64,000 nt of DNA from Flavobacteriaceae bacterium R38 (GCA_009901575.1 WXYP01000001.1:434001-498000); one strand, 5' to 3'. Shown: positions 1 through 8,444, counted from the stretch's first letter. A program made the numbers and translations. Notes: generated by a model from the sequence alone, not told the origin.

Positions 1-183
1 ATGATGGTATTTTTTATAATTTTAACTGTATTGCTAAGTATTAATGTACTTCTCCTGTTATTTAGTGTGAATACTATTGATATTAGAGGAAAAGAAAAGT
101 TGAAAAAATATAATTTATCGAATAGTAACCGGAACCTGACTTATATTGCTGATCGAGAAAACAATTATAGAAAAGCTGGATAA
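1..183 (+). CDS. Hypothetical protein with one membrane helix, possibly the end of a longer gene
   Basis: The frame opens at the first base of the window and runs 60 codons. Residues 2-24 form one strongly hydrophobic segment (MVFFIILTVLLSINVLLLLF), followed by a basic, Asn-rich cytoplasmic-type tail ending RENNYRKAG. The frame could continue upstream of the window, so the ATG at base 1 may be internal. The segment would fit the last helix and tail of a transporter, for example a sodium:solute symporter, but nothing here proves that. It ends 60 bases before recR on the same strand. Function unknown. Confidence 0.35.
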   Translation: MMVFFIILTVLLSINVLLLLFSVNTIDIRGKEKLKKYNLSNSNRNLTYIADRENNYRKAG

Positions 184-242
184 CGCGAAAATATAATTAC
201 GAACCTTTAATATAGAAGGTACATTTATTGTATTTTTACCTC

Positions 243-863
243 ATGGAATTTTCTTCAAAATTACTTGAGAATGCTGTTTATGAAATGTCTCAATTACCGG
301 GTATAGGGAAGAGAACAGCATTGCGTTTGGTACTTCATCTTTTGCGCCAGCCTAAAGAACAAACAGAGCGCCTCTCTTTTGCATTACACAACTTAAGATC
401 GGAGATTAAGTATTGCAACAGTTGTAATAATATTTCTGATGTCGAAATATGTGAGATATGTGCTAGTCCAAAAAGAGAGAAAGATTTTATTTGTGTGGTA
501 GAAGATATCAGGGATGTAATGGCTATAGAAAATACGAATCAGTTTAAGGGGATATATCATGTATTAGGAGGTAAAATTTCTCCGATAGACGGAATAGGTC
601 CGAGTCATTTAAATATTTCTACCCTGGTAGAAAAAGTAGCCAATAATGAAGTAAAAGAAGTTATCTTTGCCTTGAGCTCTACAATGGAGGGAGATACTAC
701 TAATTTTTATATCTATAAACAATTAGAACCTTATTCGGTGAGGACTTCTACTATTGCCAGGGGGATTTCGGTAGGTGATGAATTGGAGTTTGCAGATGAG
801 GTAACTTTAGGTAGAAGTATCGTAAACAGAATACCTTTTGAAAATTCTTTAAAGAGTTCATAA
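243..863 (+). CDS. recR: Recombination mediator protein RecR
   Basis: RecR works with RecF/RecO to load RecA on gapped DNA. The protein has the full family layout: an N-terminal helix-hairpin-helix segment ([12 protein letters not shown], residues 18-29), a four-cysteine zinc finger (Cys58, Cys61, Cys70, Cys73), then a Toprim domain beginning [13 protein letters not shown]. The length of 206 residues is normal. The in-frame ATG at 228 is rejected as the start because family members begin just before the equivalent of [20 protein letters not shown] promoter-like TATTTTTA ends only four bases before the ATG at 243, so the mRNA may be leaderless or nearly so. No clear Shine-Dalgarno is visible. 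Confidence 0.95.
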   Translation: MEFSSKLLENAVYEMSQLPGIGKRTALRLVLHLLRQPKEQTERLSFALHNLRSEIKYCNSCNNISDVEICEICASPKREKDFICVVEDIRDVMAIENTNQFKGIYHVLGGKISPIDGIGPSHLNISTLVEKVANNEVKEVIFALSSTMEGDTTNFYIYKQLEPYSVRTSTIARGISVGDELEFADEVTLGRSIVNRIPFENSLKSS

Positions 864-1007
864 GAAAAGAAAACTTAAGGACGTTAATTGAATATGAAAA
901 TTGAGTATAAGCTTTAACTCAAATTTATTATTGATTATTTAAGAAAATAGCGTTTTTTTAATTAATTTCGCAAACTGATAATAAAAAAATACCCTCATAC
1001 TAACAAT

Positions 1008-2330
1008 ATGGCAAAATTTGAATTAAAATTACCTAAAATGGGTGAGAGTGTTGCAGAAGCAACAATAACCACATGGCTAAAAGAAGTTGGAGATACTATT
1101 GAAATGGATGAAGCAGTTTTGGAAATTGCTACAGACAAAGTAGATTCTGAAGTGCCTAGTGAGGTAGATGGTGTGTTGGTTGAAAAGTTATTCAATGTAG
1201 ACGATGTAGTGGAAGTGGGACAGACCATAGCTATCATTGAAACAGAAGGTGGTGCAGATGTTTCTGTTAATGGTAGTGAAGTGGCAGTAAGTAAAGAAGA
1301 ACCAGTTGAAGCCGCAGTAATAGAAGAAACTGTAGCGGTAGCTCAGGAAACAGCTGCTCCGGCAACAGCTTTGAATTTTGAATTAACAGATCGTTTTTAC
1401 TCACCTCTCGTTAAAAATATCGCAAAAGAAGAAGGTATTTCCATAGAAGTGCTGGAAACTATTCCAGGTACAGGTAAAGATGGAAGAGTAACAAAAGATG
1501 ATATTCTTGCTTTTGTTGCCAAAGGTAAAGTTACAGAAGAAGTTAAACCGGTAGTTGCAAAACCTCAGACTAAAGTTGAGGCTCCTAAGAAACAAGAAAT
1601 TATACCTGTTTCTGTAAATGGAGAAGACGAGATTATAGAAATGTCGAGAATGGGGAAACTTATTTCTCGATATATGAGAGAAAGTATAGAAACTTCTGCT
1701 CACGTTCAAAGTTTTGTTGAAGTAGATGTGACCAACATTGTAAAATGGAGAAATAGTAAAAAAGGTGCATTTGAAAAACGAGAAGGAGAAAAATTAACAT
1801 TTACTCCAATCTTTATGGAGGCAGTTGCTAAGGCATTACGAGATTTTCCTTTGATGAATATATCTGTTGATGGAGATACTATCATTAAAAAGAAGAATAT
1901 TAATCTTGGAATGGCAGCAGCATTACCTGATGGTAATTTAATAGTTCCTGTAATTAAAAATGCAGATCAGTTGAATTTGGTTGGATTAGCTAAAAAGGTA
2001 AACGATTTGGCAAACAGAGCCAGAGCCAATCAATTAAAACCAGATGAAATTCAAGGCGGTACTTACACGGTTACCAATGTAGGTACATTTGGAAGTGTTT
2101 TTGGAACACCTATAATCAATCAGCCACAAGTTGGGATACTAGCTTTGGGAGCTATACGAAAAGTGCCGGCAGTAATAGAAACGCCAGATGGTGATTTCAT
2201 AGGGATTAGACATAAAATGTTCTTGTCTCATAGTTATGATCACAGAGTAGTAAATGGAGCTTTAGGAGGGATGTTTGTAAAAGCAGTTGCAGATTACCTT
2301 GAAGCTTGGGATCTGAACAGGGATGTTTAA
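1008..2330 (+). CDS. 2-oxo acid dehydrogenase E2 component (dihydrolipoamide acyltransferase)
   Basis: This is the acyl-transferring core of a 2-oxo acid dehydrogenase complex. Domains in order: a lipoyl domain (residues 1-80) with the lipoylation Lys44 in EIATDKVDSEVP; an Ala/Val/Glu-rich linker; a peripheral subunit-binding domain (about 132-170, YSPLVKNIAKEEG...GRVTKDDI); a second linker; and the catalytic acyltransferase domain (about 205-440). The catalytic His412 is present, but the usual HRxxDG motif reads HRVVNG, with Asn416 in place of Asp. No E1 or E3 gene lies nearby, so the substrate (pyruvate, 2-oxoglutarate or branched-chain) cannot be set from context. A strong hairpin terminator follows. 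Confidence 0.9.
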   Translation: MAKFELKLPKMGESVAEATITTWLKEVGDTIEMDEAVLEIATDKVDSEVPSEVDGVLVEKLFNVDDVVEVGQTIAIIETEGGADVSVNGSEVAVSKEEPVEAAVIEETVAVAQETAAPATALNFELTDRFYSPLVKNIAKEEGISIEVLETIPGTGKDGRVTKDDILAFVAKGKVTEEVKPVVAKPQTKVEAPKKQEIIPVSVNGEDEIIEMSRMGKLISRYMRESIETSAHVQSFVEVDVTNIVKWRNSKKGAFEKREGEKLTFTPIFMEAVAKALRDFPLMNISVDGDTIIKKKNINLGMAAALPDGNLIVPVIKNADQLNLVGLAKKVNDLANRARANQLKPDEIQGGTYTVTNVGTFGSVFGTPIINQPQVGILALGAIRKVPAVIETPDGDFIGIRHKMFLSHSYDHRVVNGALGGMFVKAVADYLEAWDLNRDV

Positions 2331-2348
2331 AAAATAATAATAGAATAT

Positions 2349-2382
2349 AAAAAAGCCTGATTTTAAAATCAGGCTTTTTTGT
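2349..2382. terminator. Bidirectional hairpin terminator after the E2 gene
   Basis: A perfect inverted repeat (AAAGCCTGATTT / AAATCAGGCTTT) is flanked by A and T runs, so it can stop the E2 transcript on the plus strand and the BLUF transcript arriving on the minus strand. Confidence 0.9.
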
Positions 2383-2398
2383 TTTATGTATTTAAACT

Positions 2399-2842
2399 TT
2401 ATGAATATTGCAATTGCTTGCGTTTACTTTGTATCATAAATGATCTGACCAATACTAATCCGGGATGGCTGTCATCCGGAGAAAAATCATCCAAGACAAT
2501 CTCTTTCTCAAAAGGCCTGTAGCCAAATATTTTTCGTAACCTATCTTTGTTTAAAGAAGGAAAAGACATAGTCCAGTTAGAAAATTTTCGTTTTTCTATA
2601 CTTGACTCTGTTATTTTAAATACGGATTTGTGTCTTTTATCTGAAGAAATATTTTTAAATCGAGCATGAACAGCTTCTTTGTCACCTTCCATAAACTCTA
2701 CGAAATGCCCTTCAAAATATAACATTAGACCTGTAATATTGTTCTCTATGTTATACTTCCTGCATCCGGATAGTAATTCAACAAGATCTTCTTCTTTTAG
2801 TTCTCTTCTTTCAGAACTGATGTAACATAAATAGTGTACCAT
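2399..2842 (-). CDS. BLUF-domain protein with Gln-to-Glu change at the photoactive site
   Basis: BLUF domains bind FAD and sense blue light. The fold signature is clear over residues 6-100: the flavin-contacting Tyr12 (LCYISS), Asn36 (YNIENNITG), the SDKRH segment, and Trp95/Met97 in FSNWTMSF (numbered from a TTG five codons upstream of the chosen ATG). The usual GxFxQxLEG motif reads GHFVEFMEG: codon GAG gives Glu54 where AppA Gln63 and PixD Gln50 sit. That Gln drives the normal photocycle. A C-terminal segment of about 50 residues follows, with no output enzyme domain, as in short BLUF proteins. The ATG at 2842 is preferred; a TTG at 2857 is the alternative. The gene is monocistronic and convergent with the E2 gene. 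Confidence 0.85.
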   Translation of the reverse strand: MVHYLCYISSERRELKEEDLVELLSGCRKYNIENNITGLMLYFEGHFVEFMEGDKEAVHARFKNISSDKRHKSVFKITESSIEKRKFSNWTMSFPSLNKDRLRKIFGYRPFEKEIVLDDFSPDDSHPGLVLVRSFMIQSKRKQLQYS

Positions 2843-3153
2843 ACCAATTTTGGTCAAAATATTAACTTATAATATGGTAATCTATGGGGCTTGTTGTTTC
2901 TTAATTACAATGATAAATATAGATATAATGCATAAAATAGCGTTTTTTTATCGATGAAACTAAAAAAAAAACTTTAAAGCTACATTTTGTTAACTTTTTT
3001 ATGACGATATTTTGTTTTTCTTAAGAAAAAATATGAGCTGAGTTTTTTTAAGGAGTCATCGTATTTTAACGTTTAGAATGAAGCAAAGAGAATATATTTG
3101 AAAGAATTGAACTTGAATTTGAAGTTCATTATTTTGGGGAAAGATTTAAGTTT
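2843..3153. other. Intergenic region between BLUF gene and esterase gene
   Basis: This is a 311-base divergent intergenic region, very rich in A and T. It holds the 17-base word AAAATAGCGTTTTTTTA (2934-2950), which also occurs exactly upstream of the E2 gene (944-960). A 7-bp inverted repeat, TGAACTT-N7-AAGTTCA (3108-3128), lies just upstream of the esterase start and could be an operator. No open reading frame of note was seen. Confidence 0.5.
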
Positions 3154-3945
3154 ATGAAATATTATATGCCTTTTATTGTATTATTTTTTAATTTCACTTC
3201 AATGAGTATCGCCCAAAATAAATCATTGTATTTAAAAAAAGAATACACAGATGCTAAATTAGGAAGCATTCCATATCGTATTTTACTTCCTGAACACTAT
3301 GATAATTCAAAGCAATATCCTTTTATTCTTATGCTTCATGGTTCTGGAGAAAGAGGAGATGACAATGAAAAACAATTAGTTCATGGAGCGTCTTTATTCC
3401 TCAAAGAAAGAATAAGAGAAGAATATCCTGCAATTGTTGTTTTCCCACAATGTCCGGAAGGAGATTTTTGGAGCAATGTAGATAATAATACAAAAAGTAA
3501 TCGCCAAAGTGCTTTTGAATTTAAAGAAAAAGGAGCACCAACACGAGCTATGGAAATAATGAATAAAATGCTTTTGAGTTTGTTGGAAGAGTATAATGTG
3601 GATATGAATAGTGTGTATGTAGGCGGATTATCAATGGGAGGGATGGGAACTTTTGAGATAGTCAGAAGAAATCCGGATCTTTTCGCAGCAGCATTTCCAA
3701 TTTGTGGTGGAGCGCATCCGGAAACAGCCGGTGAGTTGATAAAAACAGATTGGTGGATATTTCATGGTAAAAAAGATAAAGTGGTGCCTTGTGAATTTTC
3801 CATAAAAATGGCCGATGCTATTAGAGCTGCTAACGGAAATGTGAAACTGACTATTTATCCTGAGGCCGAACATGATAGCTGGACACCAGCTTTTGCAGAA
3901 TCAGAATTGCTTCCCTGGGTATTCTCAAAAAAGTTAAAGCATTAA
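3154..3945 (+). CDS. Secreted alpha/beta-hydrolase esterase (PHB-depolymerase/feruloyl-esterase-like)
   Basis: A signal peptide of about 20 residues (hydrophobic, ending SMSIA-Q) sends this 263-residue enzyme out of the cytoplasm. The alpha/beta-hydrolase core is complete: oxyanion region MLHGSGERG (60-68), nucleophile Ser160 in GLSMGG, acid Asp208 in HGKKDKVVP, and His240 in EAEHDSW. This arrangement is typical of small extracellular esterases of the polyhydroxybutyrate depolymerase or acetyl/feruloyl esterase type; the substrate cannot be told from sequence alone. Its 3' end overlaps the convergent TPR lipoprotein gene by four bases, leaving no room for a terminator between them. Confidence 0.8.
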   Translation: MKYYMPFIVLFFNFTSMSIAQNKSLYLKKEYTDAKLGSIPYRILLPEHYDNSKQYPFILMLHGSGERGDDNEKQLVHGASLFLKERIREEYPAIVVFPQCPEGDFWSNVDNNTKSNRQSAFEFKEKGAPTRAMEIMNKMLLSLLEEYNVDMNSVYVGGLSMGGMGTFEIVRRNPDLFAAAFPICGGAHPETAGELIKTDWWIFHGKKDKVVPCEFSIKMADAIRAANGNVKLTIYPEAEHDSWTPAFAESELLPWVFSKKLKH

Positions 3946-4802
3946 AAAACCTCCTGTGTTTTTAAACTGTCTAACTTTTGATCAATCCTGCTTTTTAATC
4001 TGCTGGCATCTAAATTTCTGGGATCAAGTTCAAATGCCCTATCGGCGTGTTTTTTTGCTTTTTTCAGGCTGTCCATTTTGAAATAGACATCAGCTAAAAC
4101 TGCATCAGGTTTTGGGATAGAAGAATCATTGATAATATTCTTGAGTAGTTGCGCTTTTTCTACAGCAGTTTTATAATGGCCTAGATCTGCTTCCATAATT
4201 GCCGTATATCCTAAGATAAACGGATTTTCTTTTTGTTTTGCAGAAGCTAATACCTCTACAGAATCTAAAGCCTTCTTAGCCCCATGTACAGCATGTAGTA
4301 TTTCTATGTATTCTGATTTAAGGTATACTTCATCAGGATATTTATGTACGATCTTTCTCAGGTTTTTTTCAGCCAATACAAAGACATCTGCCAAAGTAGC
4401 TTCTGCTTTTTCTGGCTCCTGCTCTCTGATATTCGTAAACCGGGTAAGTGCTATATACACATCCAAAACTAATCTTTCATCTCCTTTAATAGATGCTTTA
4501 TGTTGTTCGAGCTCATTATAAAGCGATATTCGCTCTTCAAGATTGGTAGTTAATCGTGCTAAAATGCTTTTTCCGATTAAAAAGTCAGGATCTAATTTTA
4601 AAGCTTTTCTATAAGATACTTCAGCAGTAGCATAATTTCCTTCATCCATTATTTGTTGCCATCCTTTGTTGTAGTGATATGTTACAGAATCGTTAGCAAC
4701 GGTGTATTGAATCTTATTTTCTGTTTTATCTTTTGTTGCCCTTTGCTGGCAAGAAAACAGAAATAAACAAATGGTTATTAATAGGGAAATATATTTTTTC
4801 AA
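3942..4802 (-). CDS. TPR-repeat lipoprotein
   Basis: The N-terminus is a lipoprotein signal peptide (MKKYISLLITICLFLFSCQQ) with the lipidated Cys at residue 18. The body is helical with tetratricopeptide-like repeats: GNYATAEVSYRKALKLDPDF near residues 55-75, and a C-terminal pair ending AKKHADRAFELDPRNLDAS near 240-265. TPR lipoproteins usually act as scaffolds at the periplasmic face of a membrane; no enzymatic motif is visible. The gene diverges from the exonuclease gene and its promoter appears to overlap the exonuclease promoter. The specific role is unknown. Confidence 0.75.
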   Translation of the reverse strand: MKKYISLLITICLFLFSCQQRATKDKTENKIQYTVANDSVTYHYNKGWQQIMDEGNYATAEVSYRKALKLDPDFLIGKSILARLTTNLEERISLYNELEQHKASIKGDERLVLDVYIALTRFTNIREQEPEKAEATLADVFVLAEKNLRKIVHKYPDEVYLKSEYIEILHAVHGAKKALDSVEVLASAKQKENPFILGYTAIMEADLGHYKTAVEKAQLLKNIINDSSIPKPDAVLADVYFKMDSLKKAKKHADRAFELDPRNLDASRLKSRIDQKLDSLKTQEVF

Positions 4803-4829
4803 AAAATCAGAATTAAGATTAACATTAGA

Positions 4830-4859
4830 TAAAGATACCTAAATTATATAATTGAAAAG
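4830..4859 (-). promoter_or_regulatory. Promoter candidate for the TPR lipoprotein gene
   Basis: Read on the minus strand, TATCTTTA (4837-4830) resembles the Bacteroidota -7 box TAnnTTTG, and CTTTTC lies 16 bp upstream. It shares bases with the divergent exonuclease promoter. Confidence 0.5.
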
Positions 4860-4880
4860 TTAATAAACTGGCTATCTTTG
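4852..4880 (+). promoter_or_regulatory. Promoter candidate for the exonuclease gene
   Basis: TTG (4852-4854), 18 bp, then TATCTTTG (4873-4880) matches the Bacteroidota -33/-7 pattern. It predicts a leader of roughly 16-20 bases before the ATG at 4903. Confidence 0.65.
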
Positions 4881-4902
4881 TAATTCATTTTACAAGTAGT
4901 AT

Positions 4903-5679
4903 ATGGAATTAGAATTAAAGAGGCCTATTTGTTTTTTTGACCTTGAAACCACAGGAACAGATATCACAAAAGATAGAGTTGTAGAAATATCAATATTGAA
5001 AGTTTTTCCGAACGGGAACAGAGAGAGTAAAACATGGTTAGTAAATCCGGAGAGACCAATTCCTCCCCAGGTAGTAGCAATTCATGGTATTTCTGATGAA
5101 AAGGTTGCAAATGAACCTACTTTTAAAGAGCTATCCAAACAAATTCATAATATGATAAAGGATAGTGATCTTGCTGGATATAATTCTGACAGGTTTGATA
5201 TTCCGCTTTTAGCTGAAGAATTGTTGAGGGCCGATGTTGATTTTGATATGAAAAATAGAGTATCTGTAGATGTACAAACTATCTTTCATAAAATGGAGAA
5301 AAGAACCTTAGAAGCTGCTTATAAGTTCTATTGTGATAAGGAGCTGAAAAATGCACACAGTGCAGAAGCAGATACTACAGCTACTTACGAAGTGTTAAAA
5401 GCACAACTGGAACGTTATGACGAATTGAAAAATGATATAAAGTCCTTGTCAGAATTCACAAAGAGAAAAGATAGTGCAGATTTTGCAGGTTTTGTAGTTT
5501 ATAATAAGAATAGAGAAGAGGTTTTTTCATTTGGAAAACATAAAGGGAAAAAAGTAGAAGATGTTATGGAAGAAGAACCAGGCTATTTTGGCTGGTTGCT
5601 AAATGCTGATTTTCCATTATCTACTAAAAAAGTGTTGACGAGTATAAAACTTAGGAAATTAAATAATAAACTTAACTAA
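4903..5679 (+). CDS. DEDDh 3'-5' exonuclease (DnaQ-like) with C-terminal DUF3820-type domain
   Basis: Residues 8-170 form an RNase-T/DnaQ-type exonuclease with all acidic residues: Asp13 and Glu15 (FFDLETTGTD), Asp99 (GYNSDRFDI), His152 and Asp157 (AHSAEADTTA), i.e. the DEDDh class. A helical linker follows, then residues about 207-250 carry FSFGKHKGKKVEDV...GYFGWLL, a motif of the DUF3820 family often appended to such nucleases. Likely roles are proofreading or trimming of DNA or RNA 3' ends; it is too short to be a polymerase III alpha subunit and has no replication partner beside it. It heads a plus-strand run with the FAH, Hpt and cinA genes. Confidence 0.85.
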   Translation: MELELKRPICFFDLETTGTDITKDRVVEISILKVFPNGNRESKTWLVNPERPIPPQVVAIHGISDEKVANEPTFKELSKQIHNMIKDSDLAGYNSDRFDIPLLAEELLRADVDFDMKNRVSVDVQTIFHKMEKRTLEAAYKFYCDKELKNAHSAEADTTATYEVLKAQLERYDELKNDIKSLSEFTKRKDSADFAGFVVYNKNREEVFSFGKHKGKKVEDVMEEEPGYFGWLLNADFPLSTKKVLTSIKLRKLNNKLN

Positions 5680-5718
5680 TATCAGTTAGTTTAATTCTAT
5701 AAATCATTATTACAGTAG

Positions 5719-6330
5719 ATGAAGATTATTTGCATCGGAAGAAATTATGCAGAACATATAGAAGAGTTATCTAATGAAAGGCCATTGGATCCGGTGATTT
5801 TTATGAAACCAGATTCTGCTGTCTTGCCAAAAGAACAGGATTTTTACATTCCTGATTTTTCAGAAGAGATACATCATGAAATAGAAGTTCTGGTTAAGAT
5901 AAATAAAGTCGGGAAGCATATCGATGAGCGATTTGTACATAAATACTATGATGAGATAGGGCTGGGAATTGATTTTACAGCAAGAGATTTACAGTCGAAA
6001 CTAAAAGGAAAAGGATTGCCCTGGGAAAAAGCAAAAGCTTTTGATGGTTCTGCTGTGATTGCTGGCTGGATATCCAAAAATGAATTTAAAAATTTAAACG
6101 ACCTTAATTTCCGCCTTCAGATTAATGGGGAAACAGTACAAGATGGAAATACCAGTCTGATGTTATGGAAAATAGATGAATTGATTGCTTATATCTCCAC
6201 TTTTTTTACGTTAAAGAAAGGAGATATTATATTTACAGGAACTCCTGCCGGGGTTGGTAAAGTAAAGTCAAATGATTATCTTGAAGGCTTTTTAGAGAAA
6301 AAGCGAATGTTTTCCCTAAATGTTAAATAA
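5719..6330 (+). CDS. Fumarylacetoacetate hydrolase (FAH) family protein
   Basis: The 203-residue protein has the FAH C-terminal-domain core: IGRNYAEH at the N-terminus, the metal-binding acidic run EEIHHEIEVLVKI (about 53-65), GIDFTARDLQ, and FTGTPAGVGKV near the C-terminus. Members bind Mg2+ or Mn2+ and cleave or decarboxylate small 2-oxo acids (acylpyruvase, oxaloacetate decarboxylase, homoprotocatechuate enzymes). The short size and IGRNYxxH start resemble the acylpyruvase/oxaloacetate decarboxylase group, but the substrate is not fixed by sequence. It lies 39 bases after the exonuclease and 6 bases before the Hpt gene, so co-transcription is likely. Confidence 0.85.
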   Translation: MKIICIGRNYAEHIEELSNERPLDPVIFMKPDSAVLPKEQDFYIPDFSEEIHHEIEVLVKINKVGKHIDERFVHKYYDEIGLGIDFTARDLQSKLKGKGLPWEKAKAFDGSAVIAGWISKNEFKNLNDLNFRLQINGETVQDGNTSLMLWKIDELIAYISTFFTLKKGDIIFTGTPAGVGKVKSNDYLEGFLEKKRMFSLNVK

Positions 6331-6336
6331 AAATAA

Positions 6337-6675
6337 ATGTTATACAATTTAGATAAGATAGACGAGCTTTCCGGAGGAGATGAAGATTTCAGGCTCTCTG
6401 TTATAAGTGTTTTTTTAGAAGAAATCCCCCAAGACCTGGCAATTTTAAAAGAAGCCATTAAGAATCAGGATTTTGAGAGTATTTATCAACATGCCCATAA
6501 GATTAAACCTAATGTTGATCTTTTGGGAATGGAAGAGGTAAGGCAAAAAGTGTTGGCTATAGAAAAGCAAGGGAGAAATGAAAAGGATATGGGAATCATT
6601 AATGGTTTATTCCCTTTTGTAGAAGAAACCATAAACAATGTAATTATAGAATTAAAAGATAACTTTAAGCTCTAA
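6337..6675 (+). CDS. Histidine-containing phosphotransfer (Hpt) domain protein
   Basis: This 112-residue all-helical protein consists of one Hpt domain. The phospho-accepting His54 lies in [14 protein letters not shown], which matches the HxxK(P/G) signature followed by the typical small-residue and LG pattern. Hpt proteins relay phosphate between response-regulator receiver domains. No histidine kinase or response regulator is encoded nearby, so this is an orphan that probably serves a kinase encoded elsewhere. Its stop codon overlaps the cinA start by one base (TAATG), which points to translational coupling with CinA. Confidence 0.8.
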   Translation: MLYNLDKIDELSGGDEDFRLSVISVFLEEIPQDLAILKEAIKNQDFESIYQHAHKIKPNVDLLGMEEVRQKVLAIEKQGRNEKDMGIINGLFPFVEETINNVIIELKDNFKL

Positions 6676-7922
6676 TGTACGCAGAGATTATCACAATTGG
6701 TGATGAAATACTTATAGGGCAAATCATAGATACAAATTCTGCTTACATCTCCAAGGCACTTAATAAAATTGGAGTTTCTGTATATCAAATCACATCTGTA
6801 CAGGATGAAAAAGATCATATTCTACAAGCATTTTCTGAAGCAGAAAAAAGAGCAGATATCATTATAGTGACAGGAGGTTTAGGTCCAACAAAAGATGATA
6901 TCACTAAACATACAATTTGCGAGTATTTTGAAGACACGCTTGTTCAAAACGATGAGGTTTTGGAACACGTAAAAGAATTATTTTCCAAATTTATTACTAC
7001 TCCAATATCCGAAGTTAATAAAAGACAAGCATTAGTTCCTTCAAAATCGAAGGTATTAATGAATAAGTATGGCACAGCGCCGGGGATGTGGATTGAGAAG
7101 AATAAGAAAGTTTTTATTTCCTTGCCTGGAGTGCCTTTTGAAATGAAAGCATTGATGGAAGATGAAGTACTGCCAAGAATCCGAAAAGAATTTCATTGTC
7201 CTTTTATTCTCCACAAAACCATATTAACCTATGGGGTAGGGGAAAGTGCATTGGCAGAAAGAATTGAGGATTGGGAAAATAACCTTCCTGCTTTTATAAA
7301 ACTAGCTTATTTACCTAACCTTGGAATGGTAAGACTAAGGCTAACGGCCAAAGGCGATAGTAAAGATGTGGTAGAAAAAGAAGTGAATAGGCAGATTGAA
7401 AAACTATATCCTTTAATAGGAGATAGTATTTCTGGAATGGAAAACGACCGCTCTATCGAAGCTGTTCTTGGTGAATTACTTGCTAAGAAAGGAAAAACAC
7501 TTGCTGTAGCCGAGAGTTGTACAGGAGGGAAAATTGCACAAAGAATCACTGGAGTTCCCGGAGCTTCGGCCTATTTTAAAGGAAGTATAGTAACCTATGC
7601 TACTGAAACTAAAATAGAAACATTAAACGTACCAAAAGAACTTATTGAAACACATTCTGTAGTTAGTGCAGAAGTGGCAGAAGCTATGGCAAAAAATGTA
7701 AAAGCGTTATTCAATACAGATTTTGCAATTTCAACAACAGGCAATGCCGGACCTTCTAAAGGAGATTCTGATGCAGAAATCGGAACTGTTTTTATCGGAA
7801 TTGCAACTCCAAATGCAGTTTTTTCATTTAATTCCAATATGGGAAACCATCGGGAAAAAGTAGTAAATAAGGCAACAAACAAAGCTTTTGAATTACTTCA
7901 AAAAGAAATTCTAAAATTTTGA
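6675..7922 (+). CDS. cinA: CinA family protein (nicotinamide-nucleotide amidase/competence-damage protein)
   Basis: The 415 residues form the two-domain CinA protein. Residues 1-170 are a MoCF/COG1058 domain ([23 protein letters not shown]..., [11 protein letters not shown]). Residues about 255-415 are the CinA C-terminal domain ([34 protein letters not shown]), which in characterised bacteria deamidates nicotinamide mononucleotide in pyridine-nucleotide salvage; the N-terminal domain may act as an ADP-ribose pyrophosphatase. No residue of the ESCTGG motif is missing. The gene is coupled to the upstream Hpt gene. Confidence 0.93.
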   Translation: MYAEIITIGDEILIGQIIDTNSAYISKALNKIGVSVYQITSVQDEKDHILQAFSEAEKRADIIIVTGGLGPTKDDITKHTICEYFEDTLVQNDEVLEHVKELFSKFITTPISEVNKRQALVPSKSKVLMNKYGTAPGMWIEKNKKVFISLPGVPFEMKALMEDEVLPRIRKEFHCPFILHKTILTYGVGESALAERIEDWENNLPAFIKLAYLPNLGMVRLRLTAKGDSKDVVEKEVNRQIEKLYPLIGDSISGMENDRSIEAVLGELLAKKGKTLAVAESCTGGKIAQRITGVPGASAYFKGSIVTYATETKIETLNVPKELIETHSVVSAEVAEAMAKNVKALFNTDFAISTTGNAGPSKGDSDAEIGTVFIGIATPNAVFSFNSNMGNHREKVVNKATNKAFELLQKEILKF

Positions 7923-7929
7923 AAATTCT

Positions 7930-7962
7930 TTTTGCCTATCCGCTAAAAAATTCGTTAATTTG
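7930..7962 (+). promoter_or_regulatory. Promoter candidate for the L28–L33–DUF4295 operon
   Basis: TTTTG (7930-7934), 20 bp, then TTAATTTG (7955-7962) resembles the Bacteroidota consensus with one mismatch in the -7 box. It predicts a leader of about 33 bases before rpmB. Confidence 0.6.
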
Positions 7963-7998
7963 CACCCTGTTTTGAAATAACACAAAAAGTCAGAAGAA

Positions 7999-8235
7999 AT
8001 GTCAAGAGTTTGTGAACTTACCGGTAAGAAAGCGATGGTTGGGAATAATGTTTCTCACGCGATGAATAAAACGAAGCGTAGATTTAATGCAAATCTAACA
8101 AAAAAACGTTTCTATATTCCTGAAGAAGATCGTTGGATCACTTTAAAAGTATCTACTTCTGCATTGAAAAATATTAATAAGAAAGGAATTTCTGCAGTAT
8201 TAAAAGAAGCGAAGGAAAAGGGATTTATAAAGTAA
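7999..8235 (+). CDS. rpmB: 50S ribosomal protein L28
   Basis: The 78-residue basic protein begins [20 protein letters not shown] and continues with [11 protein letters not shown], the signature of L28, a component of the large ribosomal subunit. It carries only one Cys, so it is the zinc-free form. It heads the L28, L33, DUF4295 gene order that is common in Bacteroidota and is followed 26 bases later by rpmG. Confidence 0.97.
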   Translation: MSRVCELTGKKAMVGNNVSHAMNKTKRRFNANLTKKRFYIPEEDRWITLKVSTSALKNINKKGISAVLKEAKEKGFIK

Positions 8236-8261
8236 TCATCAGTCCTGAAAAATAAAGTAAA

Positions 8262-8444
8262 ATGGCAAAGAAAGGCAATAGAATACAAGTTATCTTAGAG
8301 TGTACAGAGCATAAAGAATCTGGTATGCCAGGAACTTCACGATACATTACAACGAAGAATAAAAAAAATACGCCGGATAGATTAGAGATTAAAAAATTTA
8401 ATCCAATCTTAAAGCGAATGACTGTTCATAAAGAAATTAAATAA
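8262..8444 (+). CDS. rpmG: 50S ribosomal protein L33
   Basis: This 60-residue basic protein ([19 protein letters not shown]..., [19 protein letters not shown]) is ribosomal protein L33. The paired zinc-binding cysteines of the C+ form are absent (one Cys at residue 14), so it is the C- type. It lies between rpmB and the DUF4295 gene in one transcription unit. Confidence 0.97.
   Translation: MAKKGNRIQVILECTEHKESGMPGTSRYITTKNKKNTPDRLEIKKFNPILKRMTVHKEIK

Noticed and set aside
899-924. Imperfect hairpin TTGAGT...ACTCAA after recR
   Set aside because: The stem is short with an interrupted middle and is not followed by a proper T run, so it was not called as a terminator.
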